Assembly (NCBI GenBank): GCA_036782775.1
Contig: DAIPYJ010000007.1
Coordinates: forward strand, 1-64,000
DNA length: 64,000 bases
Origin: CF-13 sp036782775
Lineage (GTDB): Bacteria > Chloroflexota > Dormibacteria > CF-121
Reading direction: 5' to 3'
Numbering within the stretch: position 1 is the stretch's first letter; each line of letters begins with the position of its first letter. The notes under the pieces were generated by a model, which was given only the letters and a program-made list of their open reading frames with translations, ran no database searches and was not told where the DNA came from. Positions 16,358 through 23,989 of the stretch are shown in pieces. The position numbers and the translations under genes were made by a program.

Positions 16358-18790
16358 TTAGCTCGCCTTCCGCTTCTGCTCGTATAGGGTGGCGTCCGCG
16401 GCGGCAAGCAGCTGCTCGACCGTCCGACCCTGGTCGGGAAAGGTCGCCACGCCGAGGCTCACCCCGGGAATCTCGAGCAGCTCGCGACCGGCCATGAAGC
16501 GATGGCGGGCGATGCCGTCGGTGATGCGCTGCGAGACGCTCGCGGCCGCGCTCGCGCCCGTCGAGGGCAGCAACAGCACGAACTCGTCGCCGCCGTAGCG
16601 GGCAACCAGGTCCTCGCCGCGGACCGCGTCCATCAATGCATTGGCGACTTCGCGCAAGAGGGCGTCACCGGCGAGGTGGCCGTAGGTGTCGTTGATTCGC
16701 TTCAACTCGTCGACATCGAGAAAGATGATCGAGAACGGAAGGGCATTTTGCTGCGCGCGCGCAATCTCCTCCTCGAGGCGGTCGAGGAAAAGGCGTCGAT
16801 TGAAGAGCCTGGTCAAGGGGTCATGACTCGCCTCGCGCTTGAGCCGATCATGCAGCTGCGCGACTTCCAGGTTGGAGGCGAGCTGGGAACCGACCGCCGT
16901 CATCAATCCCAGGTCGTTCTCGGAAAAGCCGTCCAACTGATCGCTCTCGACATTGAGCACGCCGACCACGCGGCCGTGGCTGACGAGGGGAAAGGTCAGC
17001 TCCGACCGGACCTTGGGGTCGAGCCCGACGTAGCGGGCGTCTTTCTGCACGTCGGGGATGAGCAACGGCGTCCCGTGCGTGAAGACCCATCCGGTGATTC
17101 CTTCTTTTAGCGAGATGGTCATGCCCGTGATGTCGCGCTCGTATCCGCTGTAGGCGCCCACACACAGCTCCGTCTGCTTGTCACTCGGCAGCAGGATCGA
17201 GACGAGGTAATAGCCCATCACATCGCGAATGATGTTCACGATGCGGGCGAGCAGCGTGGCGAGCTCGAGCACCGCGGTCGTCTCCTGGGCGATCCGGTAG
17301 ATGATGCGGAGCTCACGGGAATCGGCGACGCTCAGGATGTCCGTGCGTGCGGCTGCGCTGGGCTGCGCGGCAAGTAACGTGGCTTCGAGCTCCTGGTACC
17401 AGGCGAGCGGGCGCGTGGCCCCTTCGCGCACCATCTCGATGAACCGCTGCATGATTGCGGGGTCGAGGTTGATTCCGGCAAAATGCCCGAGCTCCTCAAG
17501 GCCCTCCGCGATCGTTCGTTCTGTCCTGTGCGGCAGGTCGAAGGTCACGTTGAAGAAGGCGTTGACCACCGCAATCACGCGGGTCTCGATCGGGATCGAT
17601 TCGCCGGCGATCCCGTCCGGATAGCCCTCGCCGTTGAACCACTCATGATGGGACCGGACCACCGGGGCAAGGTCGGCCAGCGGCTTGAAGCGGTGCAGCA
17701 GGTCCGCGCCGACCACGGGATGCGTCATCACGAGGGCGCGTTCCTCGACGTCGAGCCGCCCGCGTTTCCTGAGGATGGTGTCCGGCAGGCTGAGCTTGCC
17801 GAGATCCTGGAGCAGCGCGGCGTAACGTACGCGCCGGCAGCGGGCTGTATCAAATCCCAGATGTTGGGCGAAACGTTCGGCTAGTTCAGCGTGCTCGCGC
17901 GCCCGGCTCCGCAACGCTTCTCGCAGGTCGATGGCGCTGGCGAGCATCAGCACGGTCGCTTCTTCGACTTCGCGCGATTCGGCCAGCAAGCGGGCGGTTT
18001 CCAATGCCGCTGCCGTCTGGTTGGCGAACGCCATGACCGCCGGAAGATCGCCCACCTGAAGCGTCGAGCCGATGACCGTGATGACGCCGATCGCCCGCTC
18101 CGCCACCACCAGTGGCGCCGAGATCGCCGCTTCGGCTCCCAGCGCCGCGGTGATCTGCCGCGCATTTGCCGCCTTGCCCGGCCTTGCCCCATAGGCGATC
18201 CGCGCCATGAGCTCGTCCCGGTCGCCGACGTAGTGAGGGCGAAGCGTGCGGCAGACCTCCTGAAGCGTGGGCACGCGTTCGAAGGGGAAAAAGTCGTCGC
18301 CTCGATCGGCACCGGTCAGTCCGGCTAATTCACCAGCCGGCGCGAACGTCCGTCGGTAGACGACCCGGACCCCGCGACCGTCCGGCGTGCATTCAAAGAG
18401 AAAGGTCGAGCCGCCGGCTTGCGCCAGGCGATTGCCGACGGCTTCGAAGATCGCCTTCCGCTCCAGGGTTCGGCTGGCCTGCACGCCTGCCTCGCTGAGG
18501 GCTGTCAGCAGGGGGCTCGTGCGCGAGGCCGGTTCTTCGTCGTGGGCCGGGTTGACGTCCGGCGGTCGCAGGAACTGGGTGTAGCCGGCCTCGACCAGCC
18601 GTTGCGGCTGAAAGAACCAGACGCGACCGATCTTTTCCCCGGGCAGGCGGCCGGCGCGCACCTGGCGTCGCACGACCTCCGGGTGGCGATCGATGATGGC
18701 CGCCACCTCCTCGACCGAGAGCAACCCCGGAAATTTTGCGGAGGCAGCTGGCGCGGGTTGTGTGACGCGACGCTTCACTGCAGTCTGCAA
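16358..18790 (-). CDS. HTH-GAF-HD-GYP(degenerate)-GAF-GGDEF signalling protein
   Basis: The 810-residue soluble protein has five modules: a MerR/excisionase-type helix-turn-helix (22-75), a GAF domain (about 115-265), an HD-GYP-like domain (about 280-440), a second GAF (490-645) and GGDEF (655-810). YGGDEFV is intact, so diguanylate cyclase activity is plausible. The HD motif reads LLQDLGK (326-332), with Gln in place of the metal-binding His, while EGYPDGIAGE is kept. The c-di-GMP phosphodiesterase half is therefore probably inactive or sensory. A DNA-binding-like domain on such a protein is unusual. Confidence 0.88.
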   Translation of the reverse strand: MQTAVKRRVTQPAPAASAKFPGLLSVEEVAAIIDRHPEVVRRQVRAGRLPGEKIGRVWFFQPQRLVEAGYTQFLRPPDVNPAHDEEPASRTSPLLTALSEAGVQASRTLERKAIFEAVGNRLAQAGGSTFLFECTPDGRGVRVVYRRTFAPAGELAGLTGADRGDDFFPFERVPTLQEVCRTLRPHYVGDRDELMARIAYGARPGKAANARQITAALGAEAAISAPLVVAERAIGVITVIGSTLQVGDLPAVMAFANQTAAALETARLLAESREVEEATVLMLASAIDLREALRSRAREHAELAERFAQHLGFDTARCRRVRYAALLQDLGKLSLPDTILRKRGRLDVEERALVMTHPVVGADLLHRFKPLADLAPVVRSHHEWFNGEGYPDGIAGESIPIETRVIAVVNAFFNVTFDLPHRTERTIAEGLEELGHFAGINLDPAIMQRFIEMVREGATRPLAWYQELEATLLAAQPSAAARTDILSVADSRELRIIYRIAQETTAVLELATLLARIVNIIRDVMGYYLVSILLPSDKQTELCVGAYSGYERDITGMTISLKEGITGWVFTHGTPLLIPDVQKDARYVGLDPKVRSELTFPLVSHGRVVGVLNVESDQLDGFSENDLGLMTAVGSQLASNLEVAQLHDRLKREASHDPLTRLFNRRLFLDRLEEEIARAQQNALPFSIIFLDVDELKRINDTYGHLAGDALLREVANALMDAVRGEDLVARYGGDEFVLLLPSTGASAAASVSQRITDGIARHRFMAGRELLEIPGVSLGVATFPDQGRTVEQLLAAADATLYEQKRKAS

Positions 18791-18849
18791 CGAAGGAAGC
18801 CACGGCTTCCTACGTCGTACCTGCCGTGGATCCGCTGCCTTCCGGCCCT

Positions 18850-19836
18850 ATGCCGGAGCGCCGCACCATCCTGGTCACGGATGACAGCGCCGCCAACCGC
18901 GATCTGATCTGTGGGCAGCTCTCCACGCTCGGCTTCTGGACCGAAGCGGCGACCAACGGCGAGGAGGCAATCAGCGCCGCCCGCCGGCTGAAACCGGACC
19001 TGATCCTGATGGACGTCGAGATGCCGGTGATGAACGGGCACCAGGCCTGCCGGCAGCTCAAGTCCGATCCCCAGACTGCGGACATTCCGGTGCTGATGAT
19101 GACGGGCTTCGATCCCCGGCCGGAGCGCGTCAAGATGGTCGAAGCCGGCGGCGACGACCTGATCGTGAAGCCGGTCCCGATGCGCGACCTCCAGGTGCGC
19201 GTCCGGGCGCTGCTGCGGCTCAAGGAACTGCGCAAAGACCTGCGCAGCACGCAGGAAAGCCTTCGCGAGCTGGTCAAGCGCGAGAACCCCACTGAGTCGA
19301 AGGCGCCCTTCGACGACAGCGTGGCGCTGACTGCCCAGGCGCTGGCTCGGCTGATTGGTCTCGACGCCGAAGACCAGGAGGTCGCATTCCACGCCGGGTT
19401 GCTTCATGACATCGGGCAGATCGGCGTGCCGGAGGAACTGTTGAACAAGCAAGGCAGCTACACGCCCGAAGAGTTCGCCCAGATCCAGAAGCACACGGTG
19501 CTCGGCGCCGAGATCGCCGGACCGTTCCGTCCCGCCTCGGTGCTGGCGCCCGCCATCAGGCACCACCACGAGCGCTGGGACGGTTCGGGCTACCCTGACA
19601 AGCTGCAGGGCCCGGCCATCCCGATGATGGCCCGCATTGTCGCCGTCGCCGACGCGTTCCACGCGATGATCATCGACCGCCCTTACCGGCCTCGGCATAC
19701 CGTGGGCAAGGCGCTCGAGATCCTCGCGGCCGGCGCCGGCACGCAGTGGGACCCGCGGCTGGTCTCGGCCTTCGCGACCTCATCGCTGCCCCAGCGCATC
19801 GCCGGTACGCCAAACGAAGAAGCAAAGATCGCGTAG
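18850..19836 (+). CDS. Response regulator with HD-GYP output (c-di-GMP phosphodiesterase)
   Basis: Receiver domain (about residues 5-125; Asp in LILMDVEMPV, Lys in IVKPVP) is joined to an HD-GYP domain (about 155-320) with GLLHDIGQIGVP, HHHERWDGSGYPD and DAFHAMIIDRPYR. The metal-binding HD pair is present; the usual Lys after HDIG is Gln. HD-GYP enzymes hydrolyse c-di-GMP. I prefer ATG 18850 (MPERRTILVTDD); a GTG at 18826 would add eight residues and neither has a clear ribosome site. It is divergent from the GGDEF protein, suggesting a make/break pair for c-di-GMP beside the pilus locus. Confidence 0.88.
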   Translation: MPERRTILVTDDSAANRDLICGQLSTLGFWTEAATNGEEAISAARRLKPDLILMDVEMPVMNGHQACRQLKSDPQTADIPVLMMTGFDPRPERVKMVEAGGDDLIVKPVPMRDLQVRVRALLRLKELRKDLRSTQESLRELVKRENPTESKAPFDDSVALTAQALARLIGLDAEDQEVAFHAGLLHDIGQIGVPEELLNKQGSYTPEEFAQIQKHTVLGAEIAGPFRPASVLAPAIRHHHERWDGSGYPDKLQGPAIPMMARIVAVADAFHAMIIDRPYRPRHTVGKALEILAAGAGTQWDPRLVSAFATSSLPQRIAGTPNEEAKIA

Positions 19837-19851
19837 GCCGCTTCAGCGGCC
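19836..19851 (+). terminator. Hairpin at the end of the HD-GYP regulator gene
   Basis: GGCCGC-TTCA-GCGGCC forms a perfect 6-bp stem beginning at the last base of the stop codon, followed after a few bases by a short T run. It is a modest candidate for a plus-strand terminator. Confidence 0.45.
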
Positions 19852-19913
19852 CGCCCGTTTGAGTCTCTGAAGTAACTGCGCCCCGAAGGACGAGCGCATG
19901 CCCGTGGAAACAG

Positions 19914-19939
19914 TTCGGCCGGCCCGAAGGCCGGCCGAA
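19914..19939 (-). terminator. Strong hairpin ending the pilus operon
   Basis: TTCGGCCGGCC (19914-19924) and GGCCGGCCGAA (19929-19939) give a perfect 11-bp stem with a 4-base loop. It is 23 bases after the pilin stop on the minus strand and is followed there by CTGTTTCC, a weak U tract. It may also protect the pilin mRNA 3' end. Confidence 0.75.
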
Positions 19940-19961
19940 CCAGGGTCACAATGTCAGTCGA

Positions 19962-20375
19962 TCAGTTGAAGGTGCAGGTCGCGTTCAGGACGCCGTGGAC
20001 GGTGCCCTTCGGCGGAGACGCCTTGTAGGTGAAGGTCTCGGTCGCCGGCGGAGCCTGGTGCAGCAGGTTGGCGTTGACGAGCTCGGTCGTGTTCACCGCG
20101 TCACCGGCGGCCGGGGTCGCCGTGTCGCCGCCAGCGGCGCCATCGGGATAGACGTTGTTGGTGTAGTAGTACAGGTCGACCGCGCCCTGGATGGTCGAAC
20201 CGTCGGTCTTCATGGCGTTGCACGCCGCAGTCGCGTTGACGCCGGCGATGTTGAAGAGCACGATGGCGGCCAGTGCGCCCAGGATCGCGATCACGACGAG
20301 CAGTTCGACGAGGGTGAAGCCGCCCTGGCCGCGCCGGGATGCGCCACGGCCCTGCTTGAGGATTGAAAGAACCAT
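19962..20375 (-). CDS. pilA: Type IV major pilin-like protein
   Basis: The 137-residue prepilin has a basic leader, the processing site GG/FTLVELLVVIAILG with Glu at mature position 5, a hydrophobic helix and a globular domain with two Cys (NATAACNAMK and the C-terminal NATCTFN) that can form a loop disulphide. It is the last gene of the minus-strand pilus operon. A strong AAGGAGGT precedes it and a strong hairpin follows, both usual for an abundantly made subunit. Calling it the major pilin is inferred from this position and expression context. Confidence 0.87.
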   Translation of the reverse strand: MVLSILKQGRGASRRGQGGFTLVELLVVIAILGALAAIVLFNIAGVNATAACNAMKTDGSTIQGAVDLYYYTNNVYPDGAAGGDTATPAAGDAVNTTELVNANLLHQAPPATETFTYKASPPKGTVHGVLNATCTFN

Positions 20376-20408
20376 TGTTGTCGTATTACCTCCTTACTCA
20401 CAGTCGAG

Positions 20409-20439
20409 ATTAGAGTCACTTTCTTGCGAGATCTGTAAA
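20409..20439 (-). promoter_or_regulatory. Possible separate promoter for the pilin gene
   Basis: On the minus strand TTTACA and TCTAAT are separated by 19 bases, within the 71-base gap before the pilin gene. Spacing is long, so this is tentative. The gap is the largest inside an otherwise overlapping operon. Confidence 0.35.
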
Positions 20440-20446
20440 ACGCCGG

Positions 20447-20596
20447 TCAGCGCAGTAGCAGTTGGGTCACGGCGATCGCCGCCAGCGCGACGGCCACCAG
20501 GGCGGCGGCGACCAGCAGCAGCGGTCGAGCGCGCCGGCCGAGACGGGGCGGCGCAAAGTCGACGGCGACCTGGGGCTTGCGATCAGGCCGCGACAC
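20447..20596 (-). CDS. Very small PilN-like membrane peptide, 49 aa
   Basis: The GTG at 20596 is preceded by AAGGAGGTGA, a near-perfect ribosome site. The product has about 25 cytoplasmic residues including VAVDFAPPR, then one transmembrane helix (LLLVAAALVAVALAAIAV), then stops. In standard pili PilN has a short cytoplasmic motif of the INLLPxR kind that binds PilM, a membrane helix, and a large outer domain. This peptide resembles only the first two parts and directly follows pilM. Identity as a reduced PilN is inference from position and layout. Confidence 0.65.
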   Translation of the reverse strand: MSRPDRKPQVAVDFAPPRLGRRARPLLLVAAALVAVALAAIAVTQLLLR

Positions 20597-21494
20597 CGGT
20601 GTCACCTCCTTGTGACGGGCTGAGGCGAGGCTGCCAGCGCTCCTGCTGAAGGAGGCCGATTTCGGCGAAATGCGCCTGCCAGGGAAAGTCCGCGGATGCC
20701 TGCAGCCGAGTTTGCGGCGAACGAGCCTGGAAGCCGAAGCTTTGCCCGGCGCGTTCCGGTCCGCCATCGAGAAAAGCGAAGCGGCCACTCACCACAAGTG
20801 GTGTCCAGGGTCCGATGCTGATATCCGGCGCGGCGCCGCGCATGAACTTGACCAGCGCGGCCACCGAGAGGGATAGCTCCTCGAACTGCGCCTCGGCGTC
20901 GTCGGGGGGAGCGTCCAGTTGAAAGGTTCGCAAGAACCTGGGCCGGCCGCCGGCCATCAGGACCAGGGTCGCCTCGACGGCGCCCCACTCGAGCAGCAAG
21001 CCGTCGGCGACCCCCATGCCACGTGCCAGGGCCAGCGGCTTCAGGTCCATCCGTTCGACCGTGAGCCCTGCCGCGCCCAGTGCCGAGATGACGCCGTCGA
21101 TCATGGCCCGCCGGGCAGCCACCAGGTAGACGGCGTATCCGCTGGCAATCCGCTGCGCCTGCCAGGCGAAATAGACATCCTCGGGATCCAGCGGAATCAA
21201 CCTCCGCCCTTCAAACAGCACGGCACTGCTCAGCTCGCTGGCAGGAAGGCGGGGCAAACGAAAGTCGCGAAAGGCTGTTCCGGTCTCGGCAATGGCCACT
21301 CGCACCGTTCCGGGAGAAAATCGCTGCTCCTGGATGACGCCGCGAACCACGGCGGTCAGCAAGGGCGTCGGGATGCCATCGACGACCGCCCCATCTGGCA
21401 AGAGCATCTCGGCATGGCGCGTGAGCTGTCGGCCGTCCGCCTCCAACAGTCGCAACTCGCGATTGCCAAGGTCGAGACCAAGCCGCCGGCTCAC
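20583..21494 (-). CDS. pilM: PilM-like actin-fold pilus assembly protein
   Basis: PilM is the cytoplasmic actin-like protein that binds PilN and links the pilus platform to its motor. The 303-residue protein opens with RLGLDLGNREL, the first phosphate-binding turn of the actin fold, and has a second such turn near GLLLEWGAVEATLVLMAGG. I chose GTG 21494, overlapping the upstream stop (GTGA), because longer versions of the frame enter sequence belonging to the preceding gene. It extends 14 bases into the small PilN-like gene. Confidence 0.8.
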   Translation of the reverse strand: MSRRLGLDLGNRELRLLEADGRQLTRHAEMLLPDGAVVDGIPTPLLTAVVRGVIQEQRFSPGTVRVAIAETGTAFRDFRLPRLPASELSSAVLFEGRRLIPLDPEDVYFAWQAQRIASGYAVYLVAARRAMIDGVISALGAAGLTVERMDLKPLALARGMGVADGLLLEWGAVEATLVLMAGGRPRFLRTFQLDAPPDDAEAQFEELSLSVAALVKFMRGAAPDISIGPWTPLVVSGRFAFLDGGPERAGQSFGFQARSPQTRLQASADFPWQAHFAEIGLLQQERWQPRLSPSQGGDTGVAA

Positions 21495-21919
21495 TGGTAG
21501 GCCTCCCAGGTCACGGCAGAGGTTCCGTTTCCGAGCTCCGTCACGAGGGCCGTCAAGCTCCGCGCGGTGCCGCTGGCGGTAATCGTGAGGTTCCAGGTGG
21601 CGCCGTTGCCATGACAGGGGTTTCCTTTTCGGATGCGGGTGGTGACCGTAATTGGCGAACCGGCGTAGTTCAGGGTCACCGCACTCGTTCCAGGCGCATT
21701 GCAGCCATTGCCGTTCTTGTCGTCGATCGCTTGCATGCCATAGGCGAGCCCGGCGTCGAGCGCGTAGGTTGTGCGCGTGTCCGCCTTCACACCGGAGAGG
21801 CTGAGGAAAGCGCTGCTGGCCAGCGTCAGCGCCGCCGCAACAACGAGCAAGAAGGCGGCGACAAAGGTCATCACGATGAGCAATGCCTGGCCGGCTTCGG
21901 CGTGACGCTGAGGACGCAT
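21491..21919 (-). CDS. PilX-like pilus assembly protein
   Basis: About 142 residues with an N-terminal hydrophobic helix (QALLIVMTFVAAFLLVVAAALTLASSAF) after a short basic start and EAGQALL. This matches PilX-type minor pilus proteins rather than the FTLVE pilins. Two Cys (NGNGCNAPG, GNPCHGNG) may form a disulphide. ATG 21919 overlaps the upstream stop as TGATG and has GGTGG at a workable distance; ATG 21928 would be directly against it. Confidence 0.7.
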   Translation of the reverse strand: MRPQRHAEAGQALLIVMTFVAAFLLVVAAALTLASSAFLSLSGVKADTRTTYALDAGLAYGMQAIDDKNGNGCNAPGTSAVTLNYAGSPITVTTRIRKGNPCHGNGATWNLTITASGTARSLTALVTELGNGTSAVTWEAYQ

Positions 21920-22389
21920 CAGAAGCATCCACCAGGCCGGTTACCGACGTTCAAGGTCGACGCGCTGGCGCCGGTCGTCGACGGCTGAATGGTGACTGTG
22001 GCGTAGCAACCGATCGTCATCAGGGTGATGCTGGTGATCTCCCGGGCGGCCGTCTGGGCGCTCCCGTTGACGGTCCTGATCAGGTTGTTGCTGCCGTCCA
22101 CGCTGTAGATCACGGTCGTCAGCGTCGCCGGAGCTCCATAGGTCAGGGTGATGGTGCTGACGCCGCCGGCGGTTCCGGGCACGAGTGCATTGGCGCTGTT
22201 GAGATCCTTGACCAGGACCAGGCTGGCTTCGTTGACCGCCGTGTCGGCCGCGATCGCGCGCGCTTCCGTTGTCAGCGTCTGGTAGCCGACCAGGAAGGTG
22301 CCGGCGAGGGCGATGCTGACCACCACCATGATCGCGACGCCGACCGCCATTTCCACCAGGGTGAAGCCATGCTGCTGGCTACGCCTCAT
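21919..22389 (-). CDS. Minor type IV pseudopilin (PilW-like)
   Basis: The 156-residue protein has a short leader ending in HG and the processing site G/FTLVEMAVGVAIMVVVSIALAG, with Glu5 in place. A long beta-rich globular domain with Thr-rich strands follows, and two Cys (IGCYA, GGCF) near the end. It overlaps the genes on both sides, so it is tightly coupled to PilV-like and PilX-like proteins. Minor pilins prime pilus assembly at the inner membrane. Confidence 0.8.
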   Translation of the reverse strand: MRRSQQHGFTLVEMAVGVAIMVVVSIALAGTFLVGYQTLTTEARAIAADTAVNEASLVLVKDLNSANALVPGTAGGVSTITLTYGAPATLTTVIYSVDGSNNLIRTVNGSAQTAAREITSITLMTIGCYATVTIQPSTTGASASTLNVGNRPGGCF

Positions 22390-22766
22390 GGTTGCTCCTT
22401 CAGAAAGAGAAGCTGCTCCCTACTACTGTTGGGACCGCTGACCGTAAGGCTGATCTCTTGCAGCCCGGCATCCGGGTTGGTGGTCTTGAAGCTGACCGGT
22501 GGTCCGGCAGCGTAGTTGAGGACTTGATAGCTGAACGAATAGCCAGCGCTGGTGAGGTTGGTATAGGTACCCGTCGTCGAGTACGCCTGACTCTTGATGT
22601 ATTCGGCGTTGGAGCGGGTCAGGGTGTCAAGCTTGGTCAGTTGCTGATGGCGCGTCGCCGCGATGGTTGCCGCAGAAAACGCGCTCAGGATCGAGACGAC
22701 GATGACGGCAAGCAGCGCGACCGCCACGGTGGTCTCGATCAGCGTGAAGCCGCGCTTGCGGTTCAT
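22386..22766 (-). CDS. Minor type IV pseudopilin (PilV-like)
   Basis: The 126-residue protein starts MNRKRG/FTLIETTVAVALLAVIVVSILSAF, a short basic leader with the G/F cleavage site and Glu5, followed by the pilin helix and a small globular domain without Cys. Start and stop both overlap neighbours by four bases. Together with the next two genes it makes a three-member minor-pilin set. Confidence 0.8.
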   Translation of the reverse strand: MNRKRGFTLIETTVAVALLAVIVVSILSAFSAATIAATRHQQLTKLDTLTRSNAEYIKSQAYSTTGTYTNLTSAGYSFSYQVLNYAAGPPVSFKTTNPDAGLQEISLTVSGPNSSREQLLFLKEQP

Positions 22767-23989
22767 TTGATCGCCCCCACCAGCCCGTACATTGCCGAGA
22801 TCAGCGAGATGGCGATAAAGCCGACGACCGCGCCGACCGCGATCGTCATCGCCGGCTCGATCATGGCCGTCATCGAGCGAATCCGATGGTCGAGCTCTTC
22901 TTCGTAGAACTCGGCGGCCTGCTCCAGGTAGGTGTCGAGCGTTCCTGTCTCTTCACCAACGCGAACCATCTGCGTCAGCATTGGCGGAAAGAGATGGGTG
23001 CGGAGCAGCGGGCCGGCGAAGCCTTCGCCTCCCGTCATCTGTTCCTTGACCCCGCGTAGGCCCTCCTGAAAGACGCGGTTTCCCGTGCTGGCGATCACGG
23101 CGTCGAAGGTCTGACCGAGCGGCACGCCTGCTTTCAAGACCATGGCAAGGGTTCGGGCAAAGCGGTTCAGGATCGCCGAGAGCACGATCGGGCCGAAAAC
23201 GGGGATCCTGATCGCGATCACGTCCTTTCGATATCGGCCCCAATCGGTGCGGAGCGCCGCGACGGTGCCGGTGACCAGGGCGGCCAGGCCAACGCCGACT
23301 TCGAGCGCCCAGGTTTCCAGGAAGGTGACGATCCCGAGCAGAATGCGGGTCGGCAACGGTAGCTCGACCTTGAACTCGGCAAAGATGCGCACAAATGCCG
23401 GCAGCGCGAAAACCACGAGGATGATGACGACCCCGACGGCCAGCAGCAGGATGACGGTCGGATAGATCAGCGCCGATCGCAACCGTCGCAGGGTGTTCAG
23501 GTCACGCCGGAGATAGACCGCGAGCTGTTGCAGCGTCGCCTCGAGATTTCCGGTCAGCTCGGCGACGCGGATCAGGTCGATATAGAGCTGAGAGAAGACG
23601 TTCGAGTGCTTGGCGAGGGCATCAGAAAGGTTGAGCCCACGTTCAAGGTCGTCGAGGATGGCAAGAATGACGCGCTTGAAGAGGGGTGAGGCCGCTTCTT
23701 CCGCCATGGTGCCAAGCGCGCGGCTCATCGGAACGCCGGCGCCGACGAAGGTTGCCAGCTGTCGAGTGAAGAGGATGATGTCGGCTTGTGAAATGCGAAA
23801 CAAGGTGGGGAAGTAATCCGCCATCGTCTTGGCTGGTGGCGCCGGGTAGAGGCGGACGATCTTGAGCCCCTGCAGCCAGAGGCTCTGTTCGGCAGCGGAG
23901 CTGCCTTCGGCCTCGACCCGACCCTCGCGGCGCTCACCGTTCTCGGTGTACGCGCGATAGGCGTAGCTAGGCACCGCTGCCCTCGACAT
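22763..23989 (-). CDS. pilC: Type IV pilus inner-membrane platform protein
   Basis: PilC (GspF family) is the membrane platform that passes motor movement to pilin subunits. The 408-residue protein has an N-terminal ARC-like segment (YAYRAYTENGERREGRVEAEG), then two GspF repeats, each with a FTRQLATFVGAGVP- or LAMVLKAGVPLGQ-type cytoplasmic bundle and a transmembrane region. The last hydrophobic segment is near residues 380-400. It overlaps pilB upstream and the PilV-like gene downstream. Confidence 0.92.
   Translation of the reverse strand: MSRAAVPSYAYRAYTENGERREGRVEAEGSSAAEQSLWLQGLKIVRLYPAPPAKTMADYFPTLFRISQADIILFTRQLATFVGAGVPMSRALGTMAEEAASPLFKRVILAILDDLERGLNLSDALAKHSNVFSQLYIDLIRVAELTGNLEATLQQLAVYLRRDLNTLRRLRSALIYPTVILLLAVGVVIILVVFALPAFVRIFAEFKVELPLPTRILLGIVTFLETWALEVGVGLAALVTGTVAALRTDWGRYRKDVIAIRIPVFGPIVLSAILNRFARTLAMVLKAGVPLGQTFDAVIASTGNRVFQEGLRGVKEQMTGGEGFAGPLLRTHLFPPMLTQMVRVGEETGTLDTYLEQAAEFYEEELDHRIRSMTAMIEPAMTIAVGAVVGFIAISLISAMYGLVGAIK

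Noticed and set aside
20583..21932. Longer PilM frame starting at 21932
   Set aside because: The first 145 or so codons are out-of-frame sequence of the PilX-like gene; family similarity begins only at the GTG at 21494.
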